DNA of 64,000 nucleotides from contig CAWHPS010000064.1 in assembly GCA_963831235.1 (NCBI GenBank), positions 1-64,000 of the forward strand. Direction: 5' to 3'. Below, one piece after another: positions 1-9,292 of the stretch. Each line of letters begins with the position of its first letter. Within the stretch, counting starts at the first letter, position 1. Below the pieces are notes generated by a model. It searched no databases, was not told where the DNA came from, and worked only from the letters and a program-made list of their open reading frames with translations. A program made the translations under genes and the position numbers. Source of the stretch: CAWHPS01 sp963831235 (lineage in GTDB: Bacteria > Fibrobacterota > OXYB2-FULL-49-7 > JAEUSG01).

Positions 1-2
1 GC

Positions 3-146
3 GGGTGCCAGGGCCCGACCGTGCGCTACGCCGAGGTGTTCGGCCCGTCGGTCAACGGTCCCGCCGCCGGGGTCCCCGCCCACCCGAACTCGGCGGGTGC
101 TGCGGCGCAGTTCCGGGCGGTGCTCGCGCAGGCGAACGGCGGCTGA
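3..146 (+). CDS. C-terminal end of a GDSL/SGNH-type hydrolase (partial)
   Basis: The third forward frame is open from the window edge to a TGA at 144-146 and gives 47 residues. The segment AHPNSAGAAAQFRAVLAQA matches the last block of SGNH/GDSL esterases, where His in an HPN..G motif is the catalytic base. The frame has the strong G/C third-position bias of coding actinobacterial DNA. Only this last block is present, so the substrate cannot be named. Overlapping frames in the same stretch look like shadows. Confidence 0.5.
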   Translation, partial: GCQGPTVRYAEVFGPSVNGPAAGVPAHPNSAGAAAQFRAVLAQANGG

Positions 147-279
147 GGGCATGCGGTTTGGTCCCCAACCGCAGGTTTTGGAGGCCTGGACCTGCAGTTC
201 GTGACCAATCGGCGATCTCGGAACGACGTCGACCGGACAGGCAAGGCCCTCTCCACAGCGGGGCTCTAGGCTCACTTGT

Positions 280-1091
280 ATGGGCCACGAGTTCGACCGC
301 GACACCGAGATCACCCGCACCGGCGAGGGCAGGTACGCCGCGTCCCTGGCGCCCGGCTGGGTGGTGGGCGGCGGTGTCAACGGCGGGTACCTGCTGGCGG
401 TGATGGGCAACGCGCTGCGCGAGTCCGCCGGTGCCAAGCCGGACCCGCTGGCGGTCAGCGCGCTACTACCTGAGCGCGTCGACGCCCGGCCCCGCCACGG
501 TCACGACGCGGATCCTCCGCGACGGCGGTTCGGTGGCCACGCTCGCGGCCGACCTCGTGCAGGACGGGCAGCCGCGGATCACCGCGCTCGCGACGTACGG
601 CTCGCTCGACGCGCTGCCCGACGACGTCGGCACCACCGCCACCGAGCCGGAGCTGCCGCCGCTCGAGGAGTGCCTGCCCTCGTCGATGGCCCCCGAGGAG
701 GTGACGAGGATTGCTCCGTTGATGGACCGCTTCGACTTCCGCATCGACCCGGCGTACGCCGGCTGGGCGATCGGCGCAGCCGAGCGGCAGCGGGATCATC
801 CAGGCCTGGTTCAGGCTTGCCGACGGACGCGAGCCCGACGCGATCTCGTTGCTGATGATAGTGGACGCCCTGCCGCCGGTCACCTTCGACCTCGGCATGC
901 CGGGCTGGGCGCCCACGCTCGAGCTCACCGCGCACGTGCGCGCCGTGCCCGCGCCGGGCTGGATGAAGGTGCGGCACGCCACCCGCAACATGGCCGGGGG
1001 GATGTTCGAGGAGGACTGCGAGGTCTGGGACTCCACCGGCCGTCTCGTGGCACAGAGCCGCCAGCTCGCCCGGGCGCCACGCCCGGCCTGA
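280..1091 (+). pseudogene. Acyl-CoA thioesterase family protein, broken by two frameshifts
   Basis: Three reading frames joined in order give one thioesterase-like protein. Frame 1 from ATG 280 has GWVVGGGVNGGYLLAVMGNA, the N-terminal hot-dog fold with its NGGY signature. A shift near 460 moves to frame 2 (YLSASTPGPATVTTRILRDG...). A second shift near 785 moves to frame 3 (SGIIQAWFRLADGREPD, then LPPVTFDLG...WAPTLELTAHVR) and the TGA at 1091. This is the layout of actinobacterial TesB-like (4HBT_3) thioesterases of about 270 residues. It converges on the minus-strand gene that ends at 1098. The breaks could be true decay, but two genes in a row are broken, so low-coverage sequence errors are likelier. 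Confidence 0.6.
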
Positions 1092-1097
1092 CCCGGC

Positions 1098-1750
1098 CTA
1101 CCCCACCCGCGACCGCCTGACGCTGAAGACCCAGCGCCGCCCCGGCCACTCCGAGACCGACCAGAGCGTGTTCGTCGACGGCCAGAGCTGATGTCCTCCG
1201 GTCCCATCGGCAGCGCCCACCGGTAGCGCCGGAAGCGACCCGGGTGCCGACGTACAGGCTGCCCAGCCCCCAGGGACCGCGCGAGCGGGTGACGTACCAC
1301 CGGCCGCCGACCACCGCCGCGCCCTGCATGTTGCCGACGCCGCCCTGCTCCAGCAGCACCGGCCGGGCCAGTCCGTCCTCGCCGGGGACGAGGTGCATCG
1401 AGTCGGGGTCGAGGGGGTAGCTGAGCAGTCGGGTGGTCGCGTCGCCGCGGCCGTACTCGCCGGCGACCAGCTCCGGGTGCGAGCCCGACCGGTTCAGTGA
1501 GAGGAACGAGTAGCGGATCTGCTCGACCCCCTCGTCGGCGGCGGAGCGGTAGGCGAAGCGCACCGGCAGCACGTAGCGGTAGCCGTACGTCGACACCTTG
1601 CCGTCGTGGAAGCCGATCCGGTTCCGGTCGGCGTCACGGAGCTCGTCCGGCACCTTCATGATGTCGTCGACGCGGGCCGTGAACAGACCTTTCTTGGTGG
1701 CCGCGATGTGGAGGTACGGCCCGCACCACACGATGCCGCCGGCGTGCGAG
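1098..1750 (-). pseudogene. Actinobacterial hypothetical (probably secreted) protein, C-terminal part, frameshifted
   Basis: On the minus strand a frame enters at the junction with GGIVWCGPYLHIAATKKGLF and runs to about 1240 (RGPWGLGSLYVG). It continues after a shift as GRFRRYRWALPMGPEDIS and after a second shift near 1180 as LWPSTNTLWSVSEWPGRRWV, ending at a stop at 1098-1100. The recurring W/Y-G and LWS..E.PG.R.VF segments recall hypothetical secreted actinobacterial proteins, perhaps with a beta-propeller fold. I cannot name the family. The 5' part is missing beyond the chimeric junction. Confidence 0.45.
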
Positions 1751-2426
1751 CTTCTATTGCATCCTCCAAATCCCGTCCAAGGTATGCGACCTTGTCTGCC
1801 ATGCGCACCAGGCAACCCTCAAGAGTTGATGGATATCCGCTTCGATCACGAATGTCTCCGAGTTTGGTAAGATCCTTGCCGCGATCCGGCCGCAATTCCT
1901 GCTCGAACCTTTCTCCACAATGAGATATAATCCCGTCGCGGACCTCATAGGTAAGGTTAAGGCCGTGACCATAGTTTGTAAGGTAGTCAACTACCCTCAG
2001 CCCGTGGATTTCGTGCTGAAATGAGCCTTTACGGTTATAGGCTTTGAGCGATTTGTCGAGTGCCTTTTCCCCTGCGTGGCCAAAAGGGGCGTGCCCAAGA
2101 TCATGACCTTTTGCCATGGCTGAAATTAGGTCAAGGTTTAGCCCAAGGCATCGGCCCATAACCATGGCCACGGATGACACATGCAGCACATGTTCCATGC
2201 GGGTGCAGATATGGTCGTTGTTGGGTGCCATAAAGACCTGTGTCTTGTGCTTGAGTCTTCTGAAAGGGGGTGAATGAAGGATGCGGTTTTCATCGCGAGC
2301 ATAATCCAGCCTGAAGGGGTCCCTTTCAATGCGTTTTACGCGTCCAAGTGACTTGGCGCTTCTTGCCGCATAGGGGCTTAAAAGATCCTCGGACTTAAGA
2401 AGTATGTCTCTAAATTCTCTTTTCAT
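1750..2426 (-). CDS. dgt: Deoxyguanosinetriphosphate triphosphohydrolase-like HD protein, C-terminus cut off by the junction
   Basis: The product is an HD-domain dNTP triphosphohydrolase that splits dNTPs into nucleoside and triphosphate. The metal-binding motifs are visible: RMEHVLHVSSVA, then GHDLGHAPFGHAGE. The N-terminus (RDILLKSEDLLSPYAARSAKSLGR) and RDENRILHSPPFRRLKHKTQVF are typical of the bacterial dgt group. About 225 of the usual 330 or more residues remain; the frame then enters the foreign high-GC segment. It is the last gene of the operon that begins at rimP, 18 bases after the prenyltransferase. The start is ATG at 2426. Confidence 0.88.
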
Positions 2427-2444
2427 AATGCAAATTTACAATTA

Positions 2445-3338
2445 TCAACTGATACTGTTCAAGATTGCAGGAAAATTGTGGAAGGCAACACCGGACCACG
2501 GCCCTCCCCTTCCCATAAGAATTGATGCAAACCCGGCAAGCATTATAAGCTTAAGCATGGACGACAGTCTTGTGAGCATATTTTTGTCAAGCCCGCCTTT
2601 TATAAGACGCACCACAATCAGACCTAATGGCAGATTGACAACAAGCGTTATCATATACAAATAACGTTTTGAATAAGCGCCTGTATAGATTGGAAAATAG
2701 GTAAGAAGAACAAGCATTGCAATTAATGAGATGGAAATCCATCTTGATGTTTTCTCGCCGCATTTTATGGGAAGCGTGATAACATTACTTTTTATATCAC
2801 CATCCATGTCCTCAATGTCCTTTATGACTTCACGAACCAGATTAATCAGAAATGCGAACAAAGCAGGGATAATGGCGCCATGAACGTTTTGAGTTAGAAG
2901 CCCGCCGTAAATAAGTGTAAAACCGGTTAAAAAAGCAACAAGGATATTGCCCCATAAAACAGTGCTCTTAAGTTTTACATTGTAAAGAAAAAGGAGAAGA
3001 GCAACAAGGAAAGCCATAATAAGATATCCTGTAGAAATAGACCGTGCAAAAACTAACCCAAGAAAAAGAAGCGCTGCTGATAAAATCTGGGCACCTTTTA
3101 CAGACACACGGCCCGAAGGTAATGGACGGGAAGGGCGATTGAATAAATCCGTATTCTGATCCAGAATATCGTTTACAACATTACCAAAACCTGTTATCAG
3201 AAATGCTGACATTGAAGCCAGGAAGAGAACCCTGGACTGATAGAAAAGCAAATCAGAAGGGCAAAGGATAAACCCAAGAATTACGGAAAGACCCGCCAAA
3301 AGACAATTCAGGGGACGGATTAATTTCCAATAGTCCAT
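2445..3338 (-). CDS. UbiA-family prenyltransferase
   Basis: This is a 297-residue integral membrane protein with eight or nine hydrophobic segments. It carries the two Asp-rich motifs of UbiA prenyltransferases: NVVNDILDQNTD (residues about 54-65) and REVIKDIEDMDGD (about 168-180), which bind the Mg-diphosphate of an isoprenoid donor. The N-terminus, MDYWKLIRPLNCLLAGLSV, resembles the geranylgeranylglycerol-phosphate geranylgeranyltransferase branch often found in FCB bacteria. The acceptor could instead be a quinone precursor. No quinone genes are adjacent, so I do not give a symbol. It lies 5 bases after the pseudouridine synthase gene and 18 bases before dgt. Confidence 0.8.
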   Translation of the reverse strand: MDYWKLIRPLNCLLAGLSVILGFILCPSDLLFYQSRVLFLASMSAFLITGFGNVVNDILDQNTDLFNRPSRPLPSGRVSVKGAQILSAALLFLGLVFARSISTGYLIMAFLVALLLFLYNVKLKSTVLWGNILVAFLTGFTLIYGGLLTQNVHGAIIPALFAFLINLVREVIKDIEDMDGDIKSNVITLPIKCGEKTSRWISISLIAMLVLLTYFPIYTGAYSKRYLYMITLVVNLPLGLIVVRLIKGGLDKNMLTRLSSMLKLIMLAGFASILMGRGGPWSGVAFHNFPAILNSIS

Positions 3339-3343
3339 TATTT

Positions 3344-4309
3344 TTATGATTTTATTAAAGATAATATGCTTTTGAAATCATCAGGCAAGGGTGCTGTTAT
3401 AGTGATGTCTTTTTTCTTTTTCGGATATTTGAATGTCAGTCGTTCAGCATGAAGCATGACCCTGTGGGTTTTTGAAATCATTTCAGCGGCAGCCCCACGA
3501 TACAAAGGGGCAATCCGTTTCATTATTGATTGTCCGCCGCCGTATAAATCATCCCCTACTATGGGATGCCCCATTGTTGACAGGTGAACCCTGATTTGAT
3601 GGGTCCGCCCGGTTTCGGGCTTTACCAAAAGTTCCGTTATCCAGCCGTTTGTTCTGATAACTGAAAACCTGGTAACAGCATTCCGACCTTCAACATCAAC
3701 AACCATTTTTGTCCTGTTTTTTTTGCTTCTGCCAATTGATTTATCAATCATACCCTCGTTATTTACAACACCCCATACAATGGCCCTGTATTCTTTTTTA
3801 ATTTCCCTGTTCTTGAACATTGTCGAAAGTAGAAGATGCGATGAATTTTTCTTGGCAGCTATCATCACACCTGATGTTTCCTTGTCGAGTCTATGGACAA
3901 TTCCTGGCCGTTTTACATCACCAATACTTGAAAGCCCCTTTTGCCCGAAGTGAAACAGTAAAGCCGAGGCAAGGGTACCATTACGATTACCGGCACCAGG
4001 ATGGACAACTATTCCGGAAGGTTTGTTGATGGCAATTAAATTGTCATCTTCGTATAGTATTTCAAGGGGAATGTCCTCTGGCAATAAACTTGAAGCCACG
4101 CCCCCATCTATAACCTCGCCGGTGATGGCATCTCCGCCTTTTAATGGATGGCTTGGTTTGATTGCATGACCGTTGACCTTGATGAAACCCTGAAGAATGG
4201 AGTTTTTAATTGCAGTGCGGGAAACATCTATCAATAAACCTGTGATGTATTTGTCCGCACGCGCATTTTTAACTGTTGGTTCAACCAGCTGGTTTATCTG
4301 TAGGTTCAT
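3344..4309 (-). CDS. rluD: RluA/RluD-family rRNA pseudouridine synthase
   Basis: The product isomerises uridine to pseudouridine in rRNA. The N-terminal 70 residues form an S4 RNA-binding domain (RADKYITGLLIDVSRTAIKNSI). The catalytic domain has GIVHRLDKETSGVMIAAK, whose Asp is the nucleophile, followed by RTHQIRVHL and GHPIVGDDLYGG. The length of 321 residues is normal for RluD (about 300-325). RluC is possible, but S4 plus this arrangement next to lspA is the common rluD context. The start, ATG 4309, overlaps the end of lspA by 29 bases, which suggests translational coupling. Confidence 0.88.
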   Translation of the reverse strand: MNLQINQLVEPTVKNARADKYITGLLIDVSRTAIKNSILQGFIKVNGHAIKPSHPLKGGDAITGEVIDGGVASSLLPEDIPLEILYEDDNLIAINKPSGIVVHPGAGNRNGTLASALLFHFGQKGLSSIGDVKRPGIVHRLDKETSGVMIAAKKNSSHLLLSTMFKNREIKKEYRAIVWGVVNNEGMIDKSIGRSKKNRTKMVVDVEGRNAVTRFSVIRTNGWITELLVKPETGRTHQIRVHLSTMGHPIVGDDLYGGGQSIMKRIAPLYRGAAAEMISKTHRVMLHAERLTFKYPKKKKDITITAPLPDDFKSILSLIKS

Positions 4310-4799
4310 CTTTTTTTGTTGTGAGGGAAACGATTATAAGGATAAACACACCTATGGTAATACAGCTATCAGCCACATTGTAAATAAAAAAGCGTTCCAT
4401 GACAAAATCAGGAAAGTCACAGTCAATAAAATCAATCACACGACCAAGCCGTATTCGATCGATAAAGTTTCCAGCAGCACCGCCCAATATTAGTATAAGC
4501 GGTATCTCTGATTTCCATTCCCGATCTTTTACCTTGAAATACATAAAAAGAACAATTGCAGCTGCAATAATGGAAAATATCGAGAAAAAAACAGTCACGC
4601 TTATAAATGGCATTAAATTGTGTAGCTTAAGACCGAATACTCCGTTTTCATTGTAGATAAAAGTAAATCTGACATAATCTCCGATAACAGGTATTGATGA
4701 CGCATAGGCAATATGTTTAACAATCATATACTTTGTCATCTGATCCAGAAAGATCAAAAAACCCACTCCTGAAAAAAGAAGGATTAACTTTCTTTTCAT
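4281..4799 (-). CDS. lspA: Lipoprotein signal peptidase II
   Basis: This is the inner-membrane aspartyl peptidase that cleaves the signal peptide of diacylglyceryl-prolipoproteins. The 172 residues contain four membrane segments. The family motifs are present: FTFIYNENGVFGL, GGAAGNFIDRIRLGRVIDFI with the first catalytic Asp, and FIYNVADSCITIGV with the second. Its ATG overlaps the stop of the TPR gene in an ATGA, and its end overlaps the rluD start. One probable lipoprotein substrate is encoded in this window at 37831-38787. Confidence 0.95.
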   Translation of the reverse strand: MKRKLILLFSGVGFLIFLDQMTKYMIVKHIAYASSIPVIGDYVRFTFIYNENGVFGLKLHNLMPFISVTVFFSIFSIIAAAIVLFMYFKVKDREWKSEIPLILILGGAAGNFIDRIRLGRVIDFIDCDFPDFVMERFFIYNVADSCITIGVFILIIVSLTTKKDEPTDKPAG

Positions 4800-5821
4800 G
4801 AAGTTCCCTTTTTGCTTTTTAATTTCTTTTCACATTTAAGGCCAAGGCGATGCGCCATTTGCTTTAACTCAATGATTCTCTTATCCTCTGTATTGACTAA
4901 CTGAATATTCCGGCAGAGTGTGAGTGATTCCTCATACCTTCCGGTCTTGAATGCAATTTCTGAAAGAAGCGCATCAACAGCAACAGGATTATATAAATAC
5001 TTTTTTGGAATCCCTTGCGCAATCATGGGCTTAAGCGCAAGGAACTCCTTCTCAGCCTCGGCATATCGCTTCTGTGCAAAACAGGCATTTCCAACAATCC
5101 AATAAACAGCACGGTTTTGCGGATACTTGTTTTTAAACGAATCTGCCAGGTCAATCGCCTTGTCCATTTCACCTGTGTGGCCGTAAAGCCCTATAAGTAC
5201 CTCTGTGGCGAATTCCCTTGAGAAATCGGATCCATTGGCTGCTTTTTCTATCATATTGATTGCGGTTTCACGATCATCGTCGAACATTGGAATCCAGGAG
5301 ACAAGCTTTGAACGCGCGAACTGAAAAAGGCCTATATAAAGATAAGCATCGTAAAGTGTGGAATCCATCTTAACGGAGGTTTTAAGAAGTTTGACCCCGT
5401 TTAAAATGCTCCTTGTAAAATTAAGGTAATGAGAAAAACGAAGCTCGTGCGCGCCTTGTGTAACATGCAGACTTCCGAGAAAGTAAGGGACCCAGGCATT
5501 TTCCGGTTCCTTTTTCTTAAGGTTTTTGAAACCATCCTCAGCCCTTATGCAAAGAGAATCAAACTGCTTCTCCCATTCCGTTGTTTCGTAATCAACCATC
5601 ATGGCTTCGTAGGTAAGCATAAGATAAAAATCAAAAAGCGGGTTTTTATTGTCCTTTGATGAAGCGGTTTTAAAAAGGGTAATGGCGTCATCGTATTGTT
5701 GGTTTAATGTGAGACTTATTCCGGAATCAATTATGGACTGATAAGATTTCGGGTCAAGGGCTGAAAATGTAAGAGTCGAGACAGCGAGAATAAACGCCAT
5801 CATATAATATGATAAAGTCAT
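4796..5821 (-). CDS. Secreted TPR-repeat protein
   Basis: This 341-residue protein begins with a hydrophobic signal sequence (MMAFILAVSTLTFSAL). The remainder consists of TPR-like helix pairs, for example YDDAITLFKTASSKDNKNPLF and RYAEAEKEFLALKP. It probably acts outside the inner membrane as a protein-binding scaffold. The ATG overlaps the stop of the upstream M16 peptidase gene in an ATGA, and its own stop overlaps lspA the same way. The three are therefore coupled, and a role in envelope protein processing is plausible but inferred. No specific orthologue is recognised. Confidence 0.75.
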   Translation of the reverse strand: MTLSYYMMAFILAVSTLTFSALDPKSYQSIIDSGISLTLNQQYDDAITLFKTASSKDNKNPLFDFYLMLTYEAMMVDYETTEWEKQFDSLCIRAEDGFKNLKKKEPENAWVPYFLGSLHVTQGAHELRFSHYLNFTRSILNGVKLLKTSVKMDSTLYDAYLYIGLFQFARSKLVSWIPMFDDDRETAINMIEKAANGSDFSREFATEVLIGLYGHTGEMDKAIDLADSFKNKYPQNRAVYWIVGNACFAQKRYAEAEKEFLALKPMIAQGIPKKYLYNPVAVDALLSEIAFKTGRYEESLTLCRNIQLVNTEDKRIIELKQMAHRLGLKCEKKLKSKKGTS

Positions 5822-7089
5822 AAACTCACTTTGATGCTTTCAACTGAAGTTTTAAGGGCTTTTGATGATGGTACAACTGATGCAACAGCAAGATTCCTGT
5901 CCGTAAAATACTTTGTCCCTACGCGTTGAATGTCTTCGATTTTAACCTTGTTGATTTTTTCGATTGTTTTGTCGAGGCTTTCGGTCTTACCCAGATATAT
6001 TTCCGAACGTGCGAGCTGGCCCATTCTATTGCCGGTATTTTCCATGCCCAAAAGCACATTGCCTTTTATGTATGATTTTGCAAAATCAAGTTCAGTATTC
6101 GTTATTTCACCATTGGCCAGATTACGGATTTCAGCCATGACCTGTTTCAAGGCTTTCTGAAGATTTGCAGGTTCGGTGCCGAAAAAGACCCCCAGCACAC
6201 CAGTATCTTCGTAAGCCTCATGAAAACTATAGATGGAATAAACAAGACCAAGCTCTTCCCTGATGCGCTGGAAAAGGCGGCTACTCATTCCATCGCCTAG
6301 GAGTGCATTGAATACAAAGAGGGGATATTTCTCTTCTGAAACAAATGGGCATACCTTGAAACCAATTGCCACATTAGCCTGCTGAATGTCTTTATTGTAA
6401 ACACTTTTCTTTCCCAAAGTGTTATGACTTTTCCTTCGCACACACTCAATTCTCCCTGGGGCTTTTCTAAAGTTTTCAAAGTAGCCGCAGAGTTCTTTGT
6501 GTTTTACATTACCGGCCGCTGAAATCACAAGCTCAGATTCAGACATAATGCGGTTAAAGCTTAGAAGATTACTTTTTGTGAACCCGAGGATATTTTCCTT
6601 CCGGCCCGCAATAGGAAACCCAAGGGAATGTCCGGGCCACAGGTTTTCCATTAGTTCGTCGTGTGCAAACTCTTCAGGATTATCTTCGGACGCTGAAATT
6701 TCCTCGAGTATGACGTTCTTTTCCTTTTTGAGTTCTTCCTCGGAAAATGTTGAATTAAGAAAAATGTCCTGTATCAGTTCGCAAGCCTTTGCAAGATCAT
6801 TATCAACAAAACGGGCATGAATGCAAACCTGTTCCTTACTGGTAAAAGCGTTCAGGGAACCGCCGCTCTTTTCAAGAACGCATGCAATTTCCTTTGGCGT
6901 TCGTTTTTCCGTGCCCTTGAAGATCATGTGCTCATAAAGATGGGACAATCCCATTGTACGCCTGTTTTCGTCCCTGGAACCTTTTTTTATCCAAAAACCC
7001 AGTGATATGGAACATACACCCGGCATCTGTTCTGAAAGTACGGTGAGCCCCTTGCCTACTCTTGTACGGGAAATGTTTTGTTTAAGCAC
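5818..7089 (-). CDS. M16 family zinc metallopeptidase (processing-peptidase type)
   Basis: This 423-residue single-chain M16 peptidase carries the inverted zinc motif HLYEH (GLSHLYEHMIFKGTEKRTP, residues about 49-53). The distal Glu ligand lies in NVILEEISASEDNPEEFAHD. The C-terminal half has the R/Y pair region DGMSSRLFQRIREELGLVYS found in the mitochondrial processing peptidase/PqqF-like group. Bacterial members behind pnp are common and usually annotated as insulinase-like peptidases. It starts 62 bases after pnp, behind a terminator-like hairpin, and overlaps the following TPR gene by 4 bases. Confidence 0.88.
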   Translation of the reverse strand: MLKQNISRTRVGKGLTVLSEQMPGVCSISLGFWIKKGSRDENRRTMGLSHLYEHMIFKGTEKRTPKEIACVLEKSGGSLNAFTSKEQVCIHARFVDNDLAKACELIQDIFLNSTFSEEELKKEKNVILEEISASEDNPEEFAHDELMENLWPGHSLGFPIAGRKENILGFTKSNLLSFNRIMSESELVISAAGNVKHKELCGYFENFRKAPGRIECVRRKSHNTLGKKSVYNKDIQQANVAIGFKVCPFVSEEKYPLFVFNALLGDGMSSRLFQRIREELGLVYSIYSFHEAYEDTGVLGVFFGTEPANLQKALKQVMAEIRNLANGEITNTELDFAKSYIKGNVLLGMENTGNRMGQLARSEIYLGKTESLDKTIEKINKVKIEDIQRVGTKYFTDRNLAVASVVPSSKALKTSVESIKVSL

Positions 7090-7111
7090 AATTACCCTGA
7101 AAATAAAATTT

Positions 7112-7141
7112 GCTGCCCTGCATTCCGCTATGCAGGGCAGC
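7112..7141 (-). terminator. Perfect hairpin with T-rich tail behind pnp
   Basis: GCTGCCCTGCAT at 7112-7123 pairs perfectly over 12 bases with ATGCAGGGCAGC at 7130-7141 across a 6-base loop. On the minus strand the stem is followed by AAATTTTATTTT. It lies 10 bases behind the pnp stop and 22 before the M16 gene, so it probably terminates or attenuates transcription within the operon, or protects the pnp message end. Confidence 0.75.
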
Positions 7142-7151
7142 GATTAAAATA

Positions 7152-9233
7152 TTATCCTTCTGCCTGCTTTTTGCTCAAGCGGACCTTGCCGGAAACCCCA
7201 TCAACCTCAATAAGTTTGACCTTTATTATTTCACCTAGCTTTACAACATCCTCTACTTTGCCAACGCGGTGGCTCGCAAGTTCAGAGATATGTACAAGCC
7301 CTTCTTTTCCAGGAAGGAACTCGACAAAAGCGCCGAATGCCTGGATGCCTTTGACAGGGCCTTCGTAAATGCGGCCCACTTCAGGCTTTTCTGTAAGACG
7401 CTCTATCCAGGCCTTGGCCTCGGGCCCGCCTACCCCGCCTGTTGAACTTATAAGTACCATGCCGTCATCTTCAATGGCAATTACCGCGCCGGTTTTCTCT
7501 TGTATTTCTTTTATGACCTTTCCTTGGGGACCTATCACAAGCCCTATGCTTTCAACAGGGATCTTGATTGATATGATCCGTGGAGCATAAGCTGAAAGAT
7601 CCTTACGTGGTGACTGAATTGACTCAGCCATTCTGCCCAGAATATGCAGGCGTCCCTCTTTGGCCTGATGGAGTGCCTTGAGCATGATTTCAGGTGTTAT
7701 GCCGTCGATCTTGATATCCATCTGGAAAGCGGTAATACCTTTTTCAGTGCCAGTCACCTTGAAATCCATATCGCCCAGATGATCTTCATCACCCAGGATA
7801 TCCGAAAGAATCGCTATACGGTCGCCTTCTTTAATCAAACCCATTGCAATACCGGCAACAGGCGCTTTTATCGGCACACCAGCATCCATAAGCGACAAAG
7901 AACCTCCGCATACCGAGGCCATTGACGAGGAACCATTTGATTCAAGAATATCGGACACAATTCTTATGGTGTAAGGAAACCTCTCCTTGCTCGGAAGGAT
8001 TGCGGCAAGAGACCTCTCTGCCAAGTGGCCGTGGCCAATCTCGCGGCGGCCTGTTCCACGGATGGGTTTGCATTCGCCGGTACTGAAGGGAGGGAAGTTG
8101 TAGTGGAACATGTAGTCCTTGTAGCTCTCGCCGTGAAGCGCGTCTATTTTCTGTTCGTCAAGTTTGGTCCCGAGTGTGGTTGCAACAAGTGCCTGAGTTT
8201 CACCGCGGGTGAAGACAGCCGATCCGTGGGCCCTTGGAAGAACCCCAACCTCGCTTGAAATAGGGCGAATCTCGTTTACCTTTCTTCCATCAATACGTGT
8301 TCCATGATCCAGAATCTTGGCTCGCATTATTTTGCCTTCAATGTCATGGAATATATTTCCGATTTCCTTGTCTTTCTCTGGATATTCGGTAATTAAAGCC
8401 TCGATTGTGGATGTCTTGACAGCTTCAATTGCATCACGACGCGCCTCTTTTTTGGCAATCGAATAACATTCTGTAAGCTTGTCGTAGCATAGGCCACTTA
8501 TTTTTGCGACAAGTGCGGAATCCGGTTCCTTGGTTTCAAAAGCAAATTTCGGTTTGCCAATGGCTGATACGATTTCCTCCTGCAGGGCGCAGAGTTTCTT
8601 TATGGCCTGGTGACCAGCATCAATGCCCTGAAGCATCACATCCTCGGATATTTCAAAGCTGCCGCCCTCAACCATGAGAATGGAATCCTTTGATCCGGCG
8701 ACGATCATTTCCATTGTGCTGCGGTCAACCTCTTCAAAGGTCGGGTTTACGACCATATTGCCATCCACCTGACATACACGTACGCCGGCAACTGGGCATC
8801 CGAAAGGTATGTCAGACACGCAAAGCGCAAGACTGGCACCGGTTATGGCAAGTACGTCGGCGTCATTTTCCTGGTCCTGTGAAATGACCTGGGCAATCAC
8901 CTGTACCTCGTTCATGAAACCTTCCGGGAAAAGCGGGCGGATGGGCCTGTCCGTGCAACGGGAGGAGAGAATCTCCTTTTCGCTGGGACGGGACTCGCGT
9001 TTAAAAAAACCACCCGGGATTTTACCCGCAGCATAAGTTCTTTCTCGGTACTCCACCTGAAGGGGGAAGAAGTCCTGACCATCCTTGGCCTCTTTTGAGG
9101 CGCAAGCCGCAACCAGCACCATGGTATCTCCAAATCGAACTACGGCTGATCCATTGGCCTGTTTAGCCCAGGCACCAGTTTCAATGCTGAATTTCTTGTT
9201 GTTTATTTCTGTCTCTTTTTTTAACAATTGCAT
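7152..9233 (-). CDS. pnp: Polyribonucleotide nucleotidyltransferase (PNPase)
   Basis: PNPase degrades RNA 3' to 5' by phosphorolysis. Two RNase PH domains are visible: the first with VRFGDTMVLVAACASKEAKDG, the second with GEFE-like RGETQALVATTLGT and IRIVSDILESNGSSSMASVC. A KH domain follows (GLVIGPQGKVIKEIQEKTGA) and then an S1 domain (YEGPVKGIQAFGAFVEFLPG) ending near the C-terminus. I place the start at ATG 9233 because AAGGAA lies 6 bases upstream; a GTG at 9254 would add seven residues. The resulting 693 residues are the normal length. It follows rpsO by 59 bases, the classic rpsO-pnp order. Confidence 0.97.
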   Translation of the reverse strand: MQLLKKETEINNKKFSIETGAWAKQANGSAVVRFGDTMVLVAACASKEAKDGQDFFPLQVEYRERTYAAGKIPGGFFKRESRPSEKEILSSRCTDRPIRPLFPEGFMNEVQVIAQVISQDQENDADVLAITGASLALCVSDIPFGCPVAGVRVCQVDGNMVVNPTFEEVDRSTMEMIVAGSKDSILMVEGGSFEISEDVMLQGIDAGHQAIKKLCALQEEIVSAIGKPKFAFETKEPDSALVAKISGLCYDKLTECYSIAKKEARRDAIEAVKTSTIEALITEYPEKDKEIGNIFHDIEGKIMRAKILDHGTRIDGRKVNEIRPISSEVGVLPRAHGSAVFTRGETQALVATTLGTKLDEQKIDALHGESYKDYMFHYNFPPFSTGECKPIRGTGRREIGHGHLAERSLAAILPSKERFPYTIRIVSDILESNGSSSMASVCGGSLSLMDAGVPIKAPVAGIAMGLIKEGDRIAILSDILGDEDHLGDMDFKVTGTEKGITAFQMDIKIDGITPEIMLKALHQAKEGRLHILGRMAESIQSPRKDLSAYAPRIISIKIPVESIGLVIGPQGKVIKEIQEKTGAVIAIEDDGMVLISSTGGVGGPEAKAWIERLTEKPEVGRIYEGPVKGIQAFGAFVEFLPGKEGLVHISELASHRVGKVEDVVKLGEIIKVKLIEVDGVSGKVRLSKKQAEG

Positions 9234-9292
9234 TTTTATTCCTTCGTGTAACACACTAAATAAATGGTTTTTTGTTCTTACAACTAACGGTA

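Larger units (their letters stand above)
1..1750. other. High-GC foreign segment (probable chimeric contig end)
   Basis: This segment has a strongly GC-rich third-position pattern typical of actinobacteria, quite unlike the AT-richer DNA that begins near 1750. Both larger genes in it are broken by single-base frameshifts. The change is abrupt: on the minus strand a dGTPase frame ends in DAIEA and continues directly into the actinobacterial frame HAGGIVWCGP. I see no transposase, integrase or attachment site at the join, so I infer an assembly or cloning chimera rather than gene transfer. Confidence 0.85.

Noticed and set aside
5..403. Arg/Pro-rich 132-codon plus-strand frame at the window start
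   Set aside because: It is a shadow in high-GC DNA; a different frame holds the SGNH-type end and the thioesterase start.
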